This document shows positions 1 through 6,622 of a stretch of 6,660 nucleotides of DNA, one piece after another (the stretch's first letter is position 1; every line of letters begins with the position of its first letter). The DNA is from Verrucomicrobiaceae bacterium (GTDB lineage: Bacteria; Verrucomicrobiota; Verrucomicrobiia; Verrucomicrobiales; Verrucomicrobiaceae): NCBI GenBank assembly GCA_947463285.1, contig CANHTV010000212.1, forward strand, positions 1-6,660. The letters are read 5' to 3'. The notes below the pieces were generated by a model. The model did not search any database, was not told where the DNA came from, and saw only the letters and a list, made by a program, of their open reading frames with translations. The position numbers and the translations under genes are program-made.

Positions 1-1290
1 CATGCGGCCAAAGCGAAGCGCGTGATTTACCTGCACATGTCCGGTGCCCCTCCGCATCTGGACCTCTTTGATTACAAACCTGAGCTGGTGAAACGCGACG
101 GTCAGAATTGTCCCGACAGCGAGCTTAAAGGCCGCACCTTTGCCTTCACCACGGGCGTGCCGAAGCTGATGGGCACGCCTCGCAGCTTCAAGCAATACGG
201 CAAAGCTGGCCTGTGGATGAGCGATGCCTGCCCGAACTTCCACGGTATCGCGGATGACATCACGATGGTGAGATCCATGCACACGGATCAATTCAATCAC
301 GCACCCGCTGAGCTACTGCTTTTTACCGGCCACATCCGTCAGGGCCGGCCTTCCATGGGCTCCTGGGCCACCTATGGGCTCGGTACGGAAAATCAGGATC
401 TGCCCGGCTTTGTTGCGTTGATTTCCAGCGGCACACAGCCGAGCGGCGGCCAGGCCTGCTGGGGCAGCGGATTCATCCCCAGCGTTTATCAAGGCGTTCA
501 GTGCCGCAGCAAAGGCGACCCCGTGTTGTATGCCAACAATCCTGCAGGCATGAGCCGCGAGATGCGCCGCAAAACACTCGATGCACTCAAAGAGCTCAAC
601 GAACTCCAATCCGCCGAACTCGGCCATCCTGAGACTGTCACACGCATCGCTCAGTATGAACTCGCCTACCGCATGCAGACGAGCGTTCCCGAGGTCATGG
701 ACATCTCCAAGGAGCCGCAACACATCATCGAAGCCTATGGAGCCAAGCCCGGAGAATCGAGTTTTGCCAACAACTGCCTGCTTGCACGTCGCCTCATCGA
801 GCAGGGCGTGCGTTTCGTGAATCTCTTCGACTGGGGCTGGGACTTCCACGGCACCGGCGCGGACAATGGTATCACCGATGGCCTGACGAAAAAGATGGCC
901 GCCACGGACAAACCCGTCGCCGCTTTGATCAAAGATTTGAAACAACGCGGCTTGCTGGATGACACGCTCGTCGTCTGGGGGGGCGAATTTGGCCGCACCC
1001 CCTTCCGCGAAGGTCGTACCGCCGCCAGCAAGGTGCTGGGCCGCGATCACTACCCGGACTGCTACACCCTCTTCATGGCCGGTGGCGGCGTAAAGGCGGG
1101 ATTCGACTACGGCAGCACCGACGAACTCGGCTTCCATATCGCGGAGAACAAAGTCCACGTCCACGACCTCCAGGCCACCATCATGCACCTGCTCGGTTTC
1201 GATCACGAACGCCTCACCTACCGCTTCCAAGGCCGTGACTACCGACTCACCGACATCCACGGGCATGTGGTGAAGGATTTGGTGGCGTGA
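1..1290 (+). CDS. DUF1501 family protein, 5' end outside window
   Basis: This is the C-terminal part of a DUF1501 protein, a family in the alkaline phosphatase-like superfamily that is greatly expanded in Planctomycetota and Verrucomicrobiota. The reading frame is open to base 1. Codons 1-21 give HAAKAKR and lead into VIYLHMSGAPPHLDLFDYKP, the typical opening of the mature domain, so the GTG at 22 is an internal valine and not the start. Family members are usually around 470-480 residues with a Tat leader, so roughly 40-60 residues are missing. Counting from the codon at 22, family blocks are TDQFNHAPAE (88-97), GQACWGSGFIPS (143-154), FDWGWDFHG (269-277), VVWGGEFGRTP (317-327), GRDHYPDCYTLFMAGGG (340-356) and a C-terminal HVHDLQATIMHLLGFDHERL region (379-398). 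The histidines and acidic residues in the DFH, GEFGRTP and RDH blocks are plausible metal ligands by analogy. No substrate is known. In related genomes the gene often follows a DUF1549/DUF1553 cytochrome-type gene, which would lie upstream of this window. Confidence 0.93.
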   Translation, partial: HAAKAKRVIYLHMSGAPPHLDLFDYKPELVKRDGQNCPDSELKGRTFAFTTGVPKLMGTPRSFKQYGKAGLWMSDACPNFHGIADDITMVRSMHTDQFNHAPAELLLFTGHIRQGRPSMGSWATYGLGTENQDLPGFVALISSGTQPSGGQACWGSGFIPSVYQGVQCRSKGDPVLYANNPAGMSREMRRKTLDALKELNELQSAELGHPETVTRIAQYELAYRMQTSVPEVMDISKEPQHIIEAYGAKPGESSFANNCLLARRLIEQGVRFVNLFDWGWDFHGTGADNGITDGLTKKMAATDKPVAALIKDLKQRGLLDDTLVVWGGEFGRTPFREGRTAASKVLGRDHYPDCYTLFMAGGGVKAGFDYGSTDELGFHIAENKVHVHDLQATIMHLLGFDHERLTYRFQGRDYRLTDIHGHVVKDLVA

Positions 1291-1509
1291 GTGGGAGAAC
1301 TGTACTGCCCGTCATGACAAGTGGTGAGAAGTCATTGAGTGCTGGTAATTCTGCCCTCCATCCTCCAAAACTCCATGACTCCGAGTGCAAAAAATCATAA
1401 AACTTGGTGACGTTTGGCCCAGTTTTTAAGCACGGCAGCTATTCCTGACTCTGGATTCAGAATAGAGGCCTGTGCTTGCTGCGATCTTTCAAAGGGCTAG
1501 CATCGAACC
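1291..1509. other. Intergenic region, no clear element
   Basis: This stretch separates the DUF1501 gene from the glycerate kinase gene. I find no open reading frame worth reporting; the ATG at 1314 stops after four codons. There is no stem followed by a T run that would make a convincing terminator. A bulged inverted repeat (ATTCCTGA at 1441-1448 with TCAGAAT at 1457-1463) is too weak to call. The glycerate kinase promoter presumably lies here, but I cannot place -35 and -10 boxes with confidence. Confidence 0.5.
1491..1496 (+). promoter_or_regulatory. Possible weak ribosome binding site for glycerate kinase
   Basis: AAAGGG lies 13 bases before the ATG at 1510. It is purine-rich and resembles a partial Shine-Dalgarno sequence, but the spacing is longer than the usual 5-10 bases. 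It is the only such motif seen near any start in this window. Confidence 0.25.
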
Positions 1510-2628
1510 ATGCGCATTCTTATTGCTAGCGACAAATACAAAGGCTCTCTCTCGGCTACGGCGGTGGCTCAGATTTTAAAGGCAGAGTTGCATGAAGGTC
1601 TGCCGGATGTGAAGATCGACCTCTGCCCCATCGCAGATGGTGGTGAAGGCACGACGGAAGCGATGATCGCCGCCATGAATGGCCTGACGGTGGAGGTAGG
1701 CGCCCAGGATGCACAAGGCCGTCCGCTCACGGCCACTTACGGTTGGCTGCCTGAACAGTCTGAGGCCGTGATGGAGATGAGCGCCGCCAGCGGTCTAGCT
1801 TTAGTCAGTGATCTGCCTCTGAATCCTGCCATGGCTAGCACGGAAGGCACGGGCCTGATGATGCTGGATGCCTTGAAACGCGGGGCGCGCAGGATCGTCA
1901 TCGGCATCGGTGGCAGTGCCACCAATGATGGCGGCATCGGCATGGCAGCAGCCTTGGGCTATCGTTTCCTGAATGCAGCGGGTGAGCCTCTGCGCGCGGT
2001 GATGGCCGAGATGGATAAGCTGGCCAGCATCGCACGTCCACGCCTGGCCCTGCCGGAGATCTTAGTGGCCTGTGATGTCGATAATCCGCTGCTTGGCGAA
2101 AATGGAGCCACTCGCGTCTATGGGCCGCAAAAGGGAGTGAAGGACATGGCTTTTTTTGAAGAGCGGCTGATCCGCATCGCCGAAGTCGCCGCGCGTGATC
2201 TTGGCGCTGATCCTCGGGAAACTCCGGGTGCCGGCGCTGCTGGTGGCCTTGGCTATGGTTTGATGGTCTTTGGCGGAGCCAGGCTGACCAGCGGGTTTGA
2301 TCTGGTGGCTGAGCAGATCGGGCTTCACGCTCGTCTCTTGCAGGCGGATCTTGTGATTACCGGCGAAGGCCGCCTTGATGCCCAGACTCTGCATGGGAAA
2401 GGCCCGTTCGGCGTCGCGATGATGGCGCGTGCTCATGGGAAAAAGGTCGTAGCCTTTGCCGGGGCTGTGGAGGCGTCTCCAGTGTTACGTGATCACTTCG
2501 ACCTGACTTTTGCGACGAAGCCTGAGGACATGGCGTTACCTGAAGCGATGAGTCGAGCGGGGGAGTTGCTGCGCGCCGCGGCTCAGAGTTCGCTACCAGA
2601 GATTCGCATCTTGCTTGGGCTTGCGTAG
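1510..2628 (+). CDS. Glycerate kinase (GarK/GlxK family, glycerate 2-kinase type)
   Basis: The enzyme phosphorylates D-glycerate with ATP in the cytoplasm. Family members of this type (Pfam glycerate kinase, GarK/GlxK) form 2-phosphoglycerate, which feeds glycolysis from glycolate/glyoxylate, glucarate or serine breakdown. At 372 residues it matches the family length. The family's signature blocks are intact and in order: IASDKYKGSLSA (5-16), PIADGGEGT (40-48), SAASGLALV (91-99), GIGGSATNDGGIGMAAALG (132-150), ACDVDNPLLGENGATRVYGP (187-206), PGAGAAGGLGYGL (239-251) and ITGEGRLDAQTLHGKGPFGVA (283-303). The ATG at 1510 is chosen because MRILIASDKYKGS aligns with the usual N-terminus. No glyoxylate carboligase or tartronate semialdehyde reductase gene is adjacent, so the source of glycerate cannot be read from context. 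fabD follows in the same direction after 77 bases. Which of garK or glxK it best equals cannot be decided here, so no symbol is given. Confidence 0.96.
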   Translation: MRILIASDKYKGSLSATAVAQILKAELHEGLPDVKIDLCPIADGGEGTTEAMIAAMNGLTVEVGAQDAQGRPLTATYGWLPEQSEAVMEMSAASGLALVSDLPLNPAMASTEGTGLMMLDALKRGARRIVIGIGGSATNDGGIGMAAALGYRFLNAAGEPLRAVMAEMDKLASIARPRLALPEILVACDVDNPLLGENGATRVYGPQKGVKDMAFFEERLIRIAEVAARDLGADPRETPGAGAAGGLGYGLMVFGGARLTSGFDLVAEQIGLHARLLQADLVITGEGRLDAQTLHGKGPFGVAMMARAHGKKVVAFAGAVEASPVLRDHFDLTFATKPEDMALPEAMSRAGELLRAAAQSSLPEIRILLGLA

Positions 2629-2654
2629 CGGAGGTGGCAGTGCTTGTTGCGCAC

Positions 2655-2679
2655 GGTTTTGGCCCTGAAGACCAAAGCC
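2655..2679 (+). other. Hairpin between glycerate kinase and fabD
   Basis: GGTTTTGG (2655-2662) can pair with CCAAAGCC (2672-2679) to form an 8-base-pair stem with one G-U pair and a 9-base loop. It lies in the 77-base gap, ending 26 bases before the fabD ATG. No T run follows (the next bases are TTACTCGTC), so it is not a standard intrinsic terminator. It could be an attenuator, an RNA-processing or stability element, or chance. Confidence 0.3.
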
Positions 2680-2705
2680 TTACTCGTCAAACCTCACACT
2701 CTCAC

Positions 2706-3638
2706 ATGTCTAAATCTGTCGTTCTCCTCTTCGCTGGTCAAGGTGCTCAAAAAGTCGGCATGGGCCAGGATCTCGCTGAAGCCTATCCAGCCGTGCGTGC
2801 CATGTTTGACCAGGCAGACGCCACTCTGGGTTACTCATTGAGCCAGATCATGTTTGCCGGCCCGATGGAGGAACTGACGAAGACCAGCCGTTGCCAACCT
2901 GCGCTTTATGCTCATGGCCTCGCCATTTGGGAGGTGTTGAAGGCTCGTGTGCCTGGCCTGCAAATCGCAGCCACTGCAGGTTTGTCTCTCGGAGAATTCA
3001 CCGCTCATGCCGCAGCTGGCACTTTTGATTTTGCCACCGGCTTGAACCTCGTTTTCCAACGCGGCAGCTTCATGGAGGAGGCCTGTGAACAAACGCGTGG
3101 AGCCATGTTGGCCATGCTCGGTGGTGAAGAAAGCGCCATTCGCGAACTGGCGGCTGAGTGTGAAGTGGATGTGGCAAATCTGAACGCGCCTGGACAGATC
3201 GTTTTAAGCGGTAGCGTCGAAGGCATCGAAGCCGCTGCGGCGAAGTCCAAGGATAAAGGCATCAAGCGTGCCATCCCGCTGCCTGTGGCCGGCGCGTATC
3301 ACAGCCGCCTCATGAAAAGTGCCCAGGACAAACTGGCCGTAGCACTGGCTCAGGCCACCATCACCACGCCAGCTGTGCCAGTGGTTTGTAACTTCGAAGC
3401 TCGCCCCGTCGCTGCCGCTGATGAGATTCGTGCCACGCTTACGGCCCAGGTCACGGGCAGCGTGCGCTGGGTGGAGTCCATGCAGTATCTGCGGACTCAG
3501 GGACATGAACTCTTCATCGAGCTTGGGCCTGATGCGACTCTGGCAGGCCTGATGGGCAAGATCGACAAAACTGCCAAAGTCATTTCCATCAAAGACAGCG
3601 CCAGCCTCGATGCGGCAGTCGCAGAGCTGACCGCGTAA
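2706..3638 (+). CDS. fabD: Malonyl-CoA:ACP transacylase FabD
   Basis: FabD transfers malonyl from coenzyme A to the phosphopantetheine arm of acyl carrier protein, supplying the extender unit for type II fatty-acid synthesis in the cytoplasm. The 310-residue product has the family's usual length and key residues: LFAGQGAQKVGMG with Gln12 at the oxyanion site (8-20), the nucleophile Ser94 in AGLSLGEF (91-98), the malonate-carboxylate-binding Arg119 in FQRG, the catalytic His199 in GAYHSRLM, Gln248, and a C-terminal ELGPDATLAGLMGKI block (272-286). The nucleophile elbow reads GLSLGE instead of the more common GHSLGE. The ATG at 2706 is preferred over the in-frame GTG at 2634, because the extra 24 residues match nothing expected and MSKSVVLLFAGQG is the standard N-terminus. 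No Shine-Dalgarno sequence precedes the ATG. fabH, fabG, acpP and fabF, often clustered with fabD, are absent here. A strong terminator follows. Confidence 0.96.
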   Translation: MSKSVVLLFAGQGAQKVGMGQDLAEAYPAVRAMFDQADATLGYSLSQIMFAGPMEELTKTSRCQPALYAHGLAIWEVLKARVPGLQIAATAGLSLGEFTAHAAAGTFDFATGLNLVFQRGSFMEEACEQTRGAMLAMLGGEESAIRELAAECEVDVANLNAPGQIVLSGSVEGIEAAAAKSKDKGIKRAIPLPVAGAYHSRLMKSAQDKLAVALAQATITTPAVPVVCNFEARPVAAADEIRATLTAQVTGSVRWVESMQYLRTQGHELFIELGPDATLAGLMGKIDKTAKVISIKDSASLDAAVAELTA

Positions 3639-3687
3639 GGATGTGGTCCATCGCGGTGCGAAGTCGAAGCTGAGCACTACCTGTTTT

Positions 3688-4485
3688 TCACGCCCCAAAT
3701 ATCTCACGCCTTGCTTTACTGAAAGCAGGGCGTGTTTGTTTTGGCTGCTCGTGCAGATAGCAGCGCCAGAAAGCACTCAACACGCCAGGGGTGGGCTTGG
3801 CTCCGAAGCGAAAAAAATTGCGATACAGCCCACGCAGATCACGCATGACCCGATCGGGTCTGGGCAGCATTTGCAGACGGATGCCTTCCATGTCGATGAA
3901 GTAAAAATCACCCTGGGCATCTTCCAGCAAGTTTTCGCTACGCAGATCACGATGACGCAGGCCGTTGCCATGGAGTTTGCCGATCGTTCGGCCCAGCGTC
4001 TGCGCCCGTGCTATGTCGCCACCTGCTGAGAAAAAGCCATCATAAGTGCTGGCTCCGAGCACGCGCTGCATGATGAGATAGTTATGCTGGATCAATCCTC
4101 GTCTCGGAGCCACACCGGAGGCGATGGCTAGAGCCACCGGCAGCCCAAGATCCTCCACCAGTCGTGCTTTACGGAAGGCAAAGGTGGCCTTCGATGGGCG
4201 GATCATATCCAGAAAGGCATCCAACGGTTTGCGCACATTGTATCGCTTCACCACCAGTCGCTCATGATAGACGAAGTCAGATTTTGTTCCATAAAGACCG
4301 TCTTGGTGATCAATGATGTTTTTTTCAGGATCGGTCAAAATCGCCGCCAGCTCAGGGTATTCGGAGGATCGGGGATGCAGACGCCATAAGATTTTCCCCA
4401 CCCGCCTACGTTCTGCCGGTATGCCCAGGCCTGTGCATAAGCGCCAGCCGTAGCAAAGGAGTCGGAGATAGGAGTGAACGGTCAT
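3688..4485 (-). CDS. Lipopolysaccharide kinase-like (Kdo/WaaP-type) small kinase
   Basis: The 265-residue product has a compact protein kinase-like fold, as in the lipopolysaccharide kinase family (WaaP/KdkA/InaA). Such enzymes phosphorylate sugars of the lipopolysaccharide core at the inner membrane's cytoplasmic face, although some relatives have unknown targets. Visible kinase elements are Lys80 in LVVKRY (candidate ATP-binding lysine), the helix FRKARLVEDLGLPV (104-117, candidate glutamate 111), a hinge-like YLIMQRVLG (136-144), the catalytic loop HRDLRSENLL with Asp180 and Asn185 (178-187), and FIDMEG with Asp198 as the metal-binding aspartate in place of DFG. All catalytic residues therefore appear present. 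There is no signal peptide or clear membrane segment. It starts at the ATG 4483-4485 without a Shine-Dalgarno sequence, is divergent from the acyltransferase gene and convergent with fabD. Its last codons overlap the fabD terminator. The substrate, whether sugar or protein, is not readable from sequence. Confidence 0.82.
   Translation of the reverse strand: MTVHSYLRLLCYGWRLCTGLGIPAERRRVGKILWRLHPRSSEYPELAAILTDPEKNIIDHQDGLYGTKSDFVYHERLVVKRYNVRKPLDAFLDMIRPSKATFAFRKARLVEDLGLPVALAIASGVAPRRGLIQHNYLIMQRVLGASTYDGFFSAGGDIARAQTLGRTIGKLHGNGLRHRDLRSENLLEDAQGDFYFIDMEGIRLQMLPRPDRVMRDLRGLYRNFFRFGAKPTPGVLSAFWRCYLHEQPKQTRPAFSKARREIFGA
3705..3742 (+). terminator. Rho-independent terminator of fabD
   Basis: A 13-base-pair stem (3705-3717 with 3722-3734, one G-U pair) closes on the four-base loop ACTG and is followed directly by TTTGTTTT (3735-3742). 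The orientation fits termination of plus-strand transcripts from fabD, whose stop lies 66 bases upstream. The element sits inside the 3' end of the opposing kinase gene. Read on the minus strand the stem is not followed immediately by a T run, so it should work mainly in the plus direction. Confidence 0.85.
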
Positions 4486-4632
4486 GCGCTGATGATATGG
4501 GCAGATTGGTCATATCTCTAAGGTCAAACAACAAAATCTTCACTCAGGTTGTGTCGTCACCACGGCTGAGGCCATGTTTGACTGTCAGGTGGGCATTGCG
4601 TCATCACGGCCACTGTGATAGCGCCTACATCC
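4486..4632. promoter_or_regulatory. Divergent intergenic region between kinase and acyltransferase genes
   Basis: This 147-base region must hold the 5' signals of both divergent genes. It includes an A/T-richer patch around 4505-4560, which is reasonable for promoters, but I cannot identify -35/-10 pairs or operators reliably. No Shine-Dalgarno sequence is visible before either start. Confidence 0.3.
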
Positions 4633-5682
4633 ATGGGCATTCTACGATTTCTGCTGGCCGTATCCGTCGTCGCCGCGCATAGCGGGCCGATCTTCGGGGC
4701 ACCGTTCATGCCCGGCACTTTTGCGGTGGAGACTTTCTTCATGATCTCCGGCTTTTACATGTCGCTCATCCTTACGGACAAGTATGTCGGTCCTGGCAGC
4801 ACCTGGAGCTTTTACAGCAATCGCTACCTCAGGCTTTACCCGACCTACTTCGTCGTGCTCATCGCCACCTGGATGTGGATACTTTCAGGCCACGGCAACC
4901 AGGTGCCTTGGCAAGCGGCCTATGAGAAAATGCAGAGCTGGCAGCAGGCGGTTTTTGTTTTCTCTAACTGGACACTGATCGGACTGGACATCCCTCGGCT
5001 GCTGCATTTTTCCCCAGACACAGGCTTTCTGGCCTTTGTCGATGCCACAAAGCCCGCCCCGGCTGGCTTTTTTTGGGCGGGAGACCTGACCACCGTCTGG
5101 CAGGCCTGGAGTGTTGGCTTGGAGATCTGGTTTTACCTCACCGCGCCTTTTCTCGTGAGGCGAAATTTGGGCTGGCTGCTCGTCCTGGCGGCTGCCTCCA
5201 TGGGCGTCAAAGTCTATCTGAAAACCCAGGGCATCTACAGTTACGAATTTCTGCCAGCGCAATTCGTGTTCTTCATTTTTGGGATGTTCGGTCATCGCTT
5301 TTGGCGGGCTTACCGGCAGACGTTGGGGCAGCAAAAGCATCTTGGTTGGCTCGTCGTCATCACAGCACTGTTGACCATGTTTTTCCCTTGGTGGCAGCTA
5401 CCTTTGCAGCGCTGGATTTACTACGTGCTCATCGCCTGCTCGCTGCCCTTTTTGTTCGCCTGCACTCGCAAGATCGGCTGGGATCGCTGGATCGGAAATC
5501 TCTCCTATCCCATCTACCTCGTGCATGTGCTGATGAAGGACGTTGTCGTCTCCTTGGGCGTCCGCGACTCGAACGGGGAAGTCATCCTGCTCGCCACACT
5601 GGCCGTTGCCGCCGCAGTGCTCAGGTGGCTCGAAGAGCCCCTCGACGCCTGGCGGCAAAAGCGCATTGCTGCGGCGCAGTAG
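4633..5682 (+). CDS. Membrane acyltransferase, acyltransferase-3 family
   Basis: This is an integral membrane acyltransferase of the acyltransferase-3 family (OafA/NodX-like), which transfers acetyl or other acyl groups to extracellular or periplasmic sugars such as O-antigen, exopolysaccharide or peptidoglycan. The 349 residues hold about ten hydrophobic segments. Family marks are RFLLAVSVVAAHSGP with the conserved catalytic-type His16 (5-19), VETFFMISGFYMSL (32-45), the arginine-rich loop SNRYLRLYPTYF (62-73), WQAWSVGLEIWFYLTAPF (156-173), and near the C-terminus IGNLSYPIYLVHVLM (287-301) followed by EEPLDAWR (334-341). There is no appended SGNH domain, so it is a stand-alone form. The ATG at 4633 places the first helix at the N-terminus as in relatives. 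The GTG at 4615, six codons upstream, is an alternative, and neither has a ribosome binding site. The stop codon is only five bases from that of the convergent phosphoesterase gene. The acyl donor and acceptor are unknown. Confidence 0.92.
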   Translation: MGILRFLLAVSVVAAHSGPIFGAPFMPGTFAVETFFMISGFYMSLILTDKYVGPGSTWSFYSNRYLRLYPTYFVVLIATWMWILSGHGNQVPWQAAYEKMQSWQQAVFVFSNWTLIGLDIPRLLHFSPDTGFLAFVDATKPAPAGFFWAGDLTTVWQAWSVGLEIWFYLTAPFLVRRNLGWLLVLAAASMGVKVYLKTQGIYSYEFLPAQFVFFIFGMFGHRFWRAYRQTLGQQKHLGWLVVITALLTMFFPWWQLPLQRWIYYVLIACSLPFLFACTRKIGWDRWIGNLSYPIYLVHVLMKDVVVSLGVRDSNGEVILLATLAVAAAVLRWLEEPLDAWRQKRIAAAQ

Positions 5683-5687
5683 GCGTT

Positions 5688-6581
5688 TTAAACCCGCCAC
5701 TTCAGATCCACCGTCACGCCATTCCATTCATGAGCGGTGAGATGCGTCTGTGTGGTGAAGCTGCCGCCCGTCGCGCTGAGCCTTGCCATCGTCCAACCGG
5801 TAGTGCTTTCCTTGGGGTTCGACACGAAGGAGGTAGCAGGGGTGTTGATGATGTGAATGTCACGATGAAGAAAGTAATTCCGGTGATGGATATGTCCGTG
5901 GATGTAGGCCTTCACATTTTTCCGTGAGGCCAGGATTTCCCAAAGCGGTTCTGAATCTTCCAAGCCACCTGGGAAATGCTTCTCTTCGCCACCGAGACGA
6001 GGATTGTGATGAGCAAAAATAAGCGCCGGCTTCTCTGAATGAGTATCCAGCATCTTTGCCAGCCATTCATGCTGCTCGCGTCCGAGCAACCCTTGGGGCA
6101 CCCTCGGGGCCTTGAGCGAATCAAGCAGAAACAGATTTGCCCCGGCTGTCTGCACCAAGCCAACGTGCTTCGACTCAACGGGTGAGTCGCTTGGCTGATC
6201 CTGTTTCAGGACTTCGTAGAAAACGTCGCGGTTGTCGTGATTGCCCATGGTGAGGTGCACTGGAATACCCACCTCACGTAAAGGTGCGATCAGTTTGGCG
6301 AAATGGGTGTAGTCGCCCGGCTGGCCATCGTTGAGCGCCAGATCACCATTGATAATCACCGCCGCAGGCTGCTTTGGCAGCGCCAGTAGGTAGGTGATCG
6401 CGTTGCGCAGATTCGTCGGGATCGAAGCACTCGCCGGATGTTGCGCACCGATGTGCGTGTCATTCAGGATCGCGATCAAGCTCACATCCACCTCAGCGGC
6501 GATGTTTTCCACACTCGACAAAGCCGCAGCTGCTCCGAGGTGAGTGATGAACTGGCGGCGTGAGGTGAGATGAATCGGCAT
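5688..6581 (-). CDS. Tat-exported calcineurin-like metallophosphoesterase
   Basis: The 297-residue product is a binuclear-metal phosphoesterase of the calcineurin-like superfamily, closest in style to the CpdA/Icc-like (class III phosphodiesterase) group. All five metal-site motifs are present: NDTHIG with Asp41 and His43, NGD with Asp80, GNHD with Asn114 and His115, AHHNP around His191, and GHIHH with His230 and His232. The N-terminus, TSRRQFITHLGAAAALSS (6-23), has a twin-arginine motif and a short hydrophobic stretch, with possible cleavage near residues 28-30, so export of the folded enzyme to the periplasm by the Tat system is likely. There is no lipobox. Known relatives cleave cyclic nucleotides, phospholipid head groups or other phosphodiesters; the substrate here cannot be told. 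The ATG at 6579-6581 is the start that keeps the twin-arginine leader near the N-terminus, and no Shine-Dalgarno sequence precedes it. It is divergent from another Tat-leader gene with a 41-base gap. Confidence 0.93.
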   Translation of the reverse strand: MPIHLTSRRQFITHLGAAAALSSVENIAAEVDVSLIAILNDTHIGAQHPASASIPTNLRNAITYLLALPKQPAAVIINGDLALNDGQPGDYTHFAKLIAPLREVGIPVHLTMGNHDNRDVFYEVLKQDQPSDSPVESKHVGLVQTAGANLFLLDSLKAPRVPQGLLGREQHEWLAKMLDTHSEKPALIFAHHNPRLGGEEKHFPGGLEDSEPLWEILASRKNVKAYIHGHIHHRNYFLHRDIHIINTPATSFVSNPKESTTGWTMARLSATGGSFTTQTHLTAHEWNGVTVDLKWRV

Positions 6582-6622
6582 GGACTGCTATACGCGCAGG
6601 TTCCGCCTCGTATTGCTCCATC
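6582..6622. promoter_or_regulatory. Short divergent promoter region between two Tat-leader genes
   Basis: Only 41 bases separate the two divergent start codons, so promoters must overlap each other or extend into the opposite gene. On the minus strand TATAGC lies five bases before the phosphoesterase ATG, a -10-like hexamer that would imply a leaderless or nearly leaderless transcript, but no good -35 box accompanies it. No ribosome binding site is visible on either side. Confidence 0.3.

Noticed and set aside
313..1266. Long minus-strand open frame (317 codons) opposite the DUF1501 gene
   Set aside because: It is a shadow of a clearly conserved plus-strand protein, has low-complexity alanine/valine/glycine-rich content and resembles no family.
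1441..1463. Bulged inverted repeat ATTCCTGA / TCAGAAT
   Set aside because: The stem is short, interrupted and has no T run; it is likely chance.
1391..1465. Promoter-like hexamers before glycerate kinase (TTGGTG at 1404, CATAAA at 1396, GAATAG at 1460)
   Set aside because: None pairs with a second box at proper spacing; matches are no better than expected in an A/T-richer patch.
1496..1530. GCTAGC repeated at 1496-1501 and 1525-1530, and again at 1834-1839
   Set aside because: Short palindromic hexamers, two of them inside coding sequence, with irregular spacing; no operator-like context.
2634..2705. GTG at 2634 as the fabD start
   Set aside because: It adds 24 residues that do not fit the family, overlaps the possible hairpin, and the ATG at 2706 gives the standard FabD N-terminus.
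3643..4029. Plus-strand 128-codon frame after fabD
   Set aside because: It is antisense to the kinase gene with its motifs intact, and it begins just upstream of a strong plus-strand terminator.
5669..5690. CTGC-GGC-GCAG stem followed by TTTTAA as acyltransferase terminator
   Set aside because: The stem has only four solid pairs and the T run is short and separated; too weak to call.
5073..5927. Plus-strand 284-codon frame overlapping the acyltransferase and phosphoesterase genes
   Set aside because: It runs out of frame across two well-supported genes and its translation is arginine/alanine/histidine-rich without recognisable motifs.
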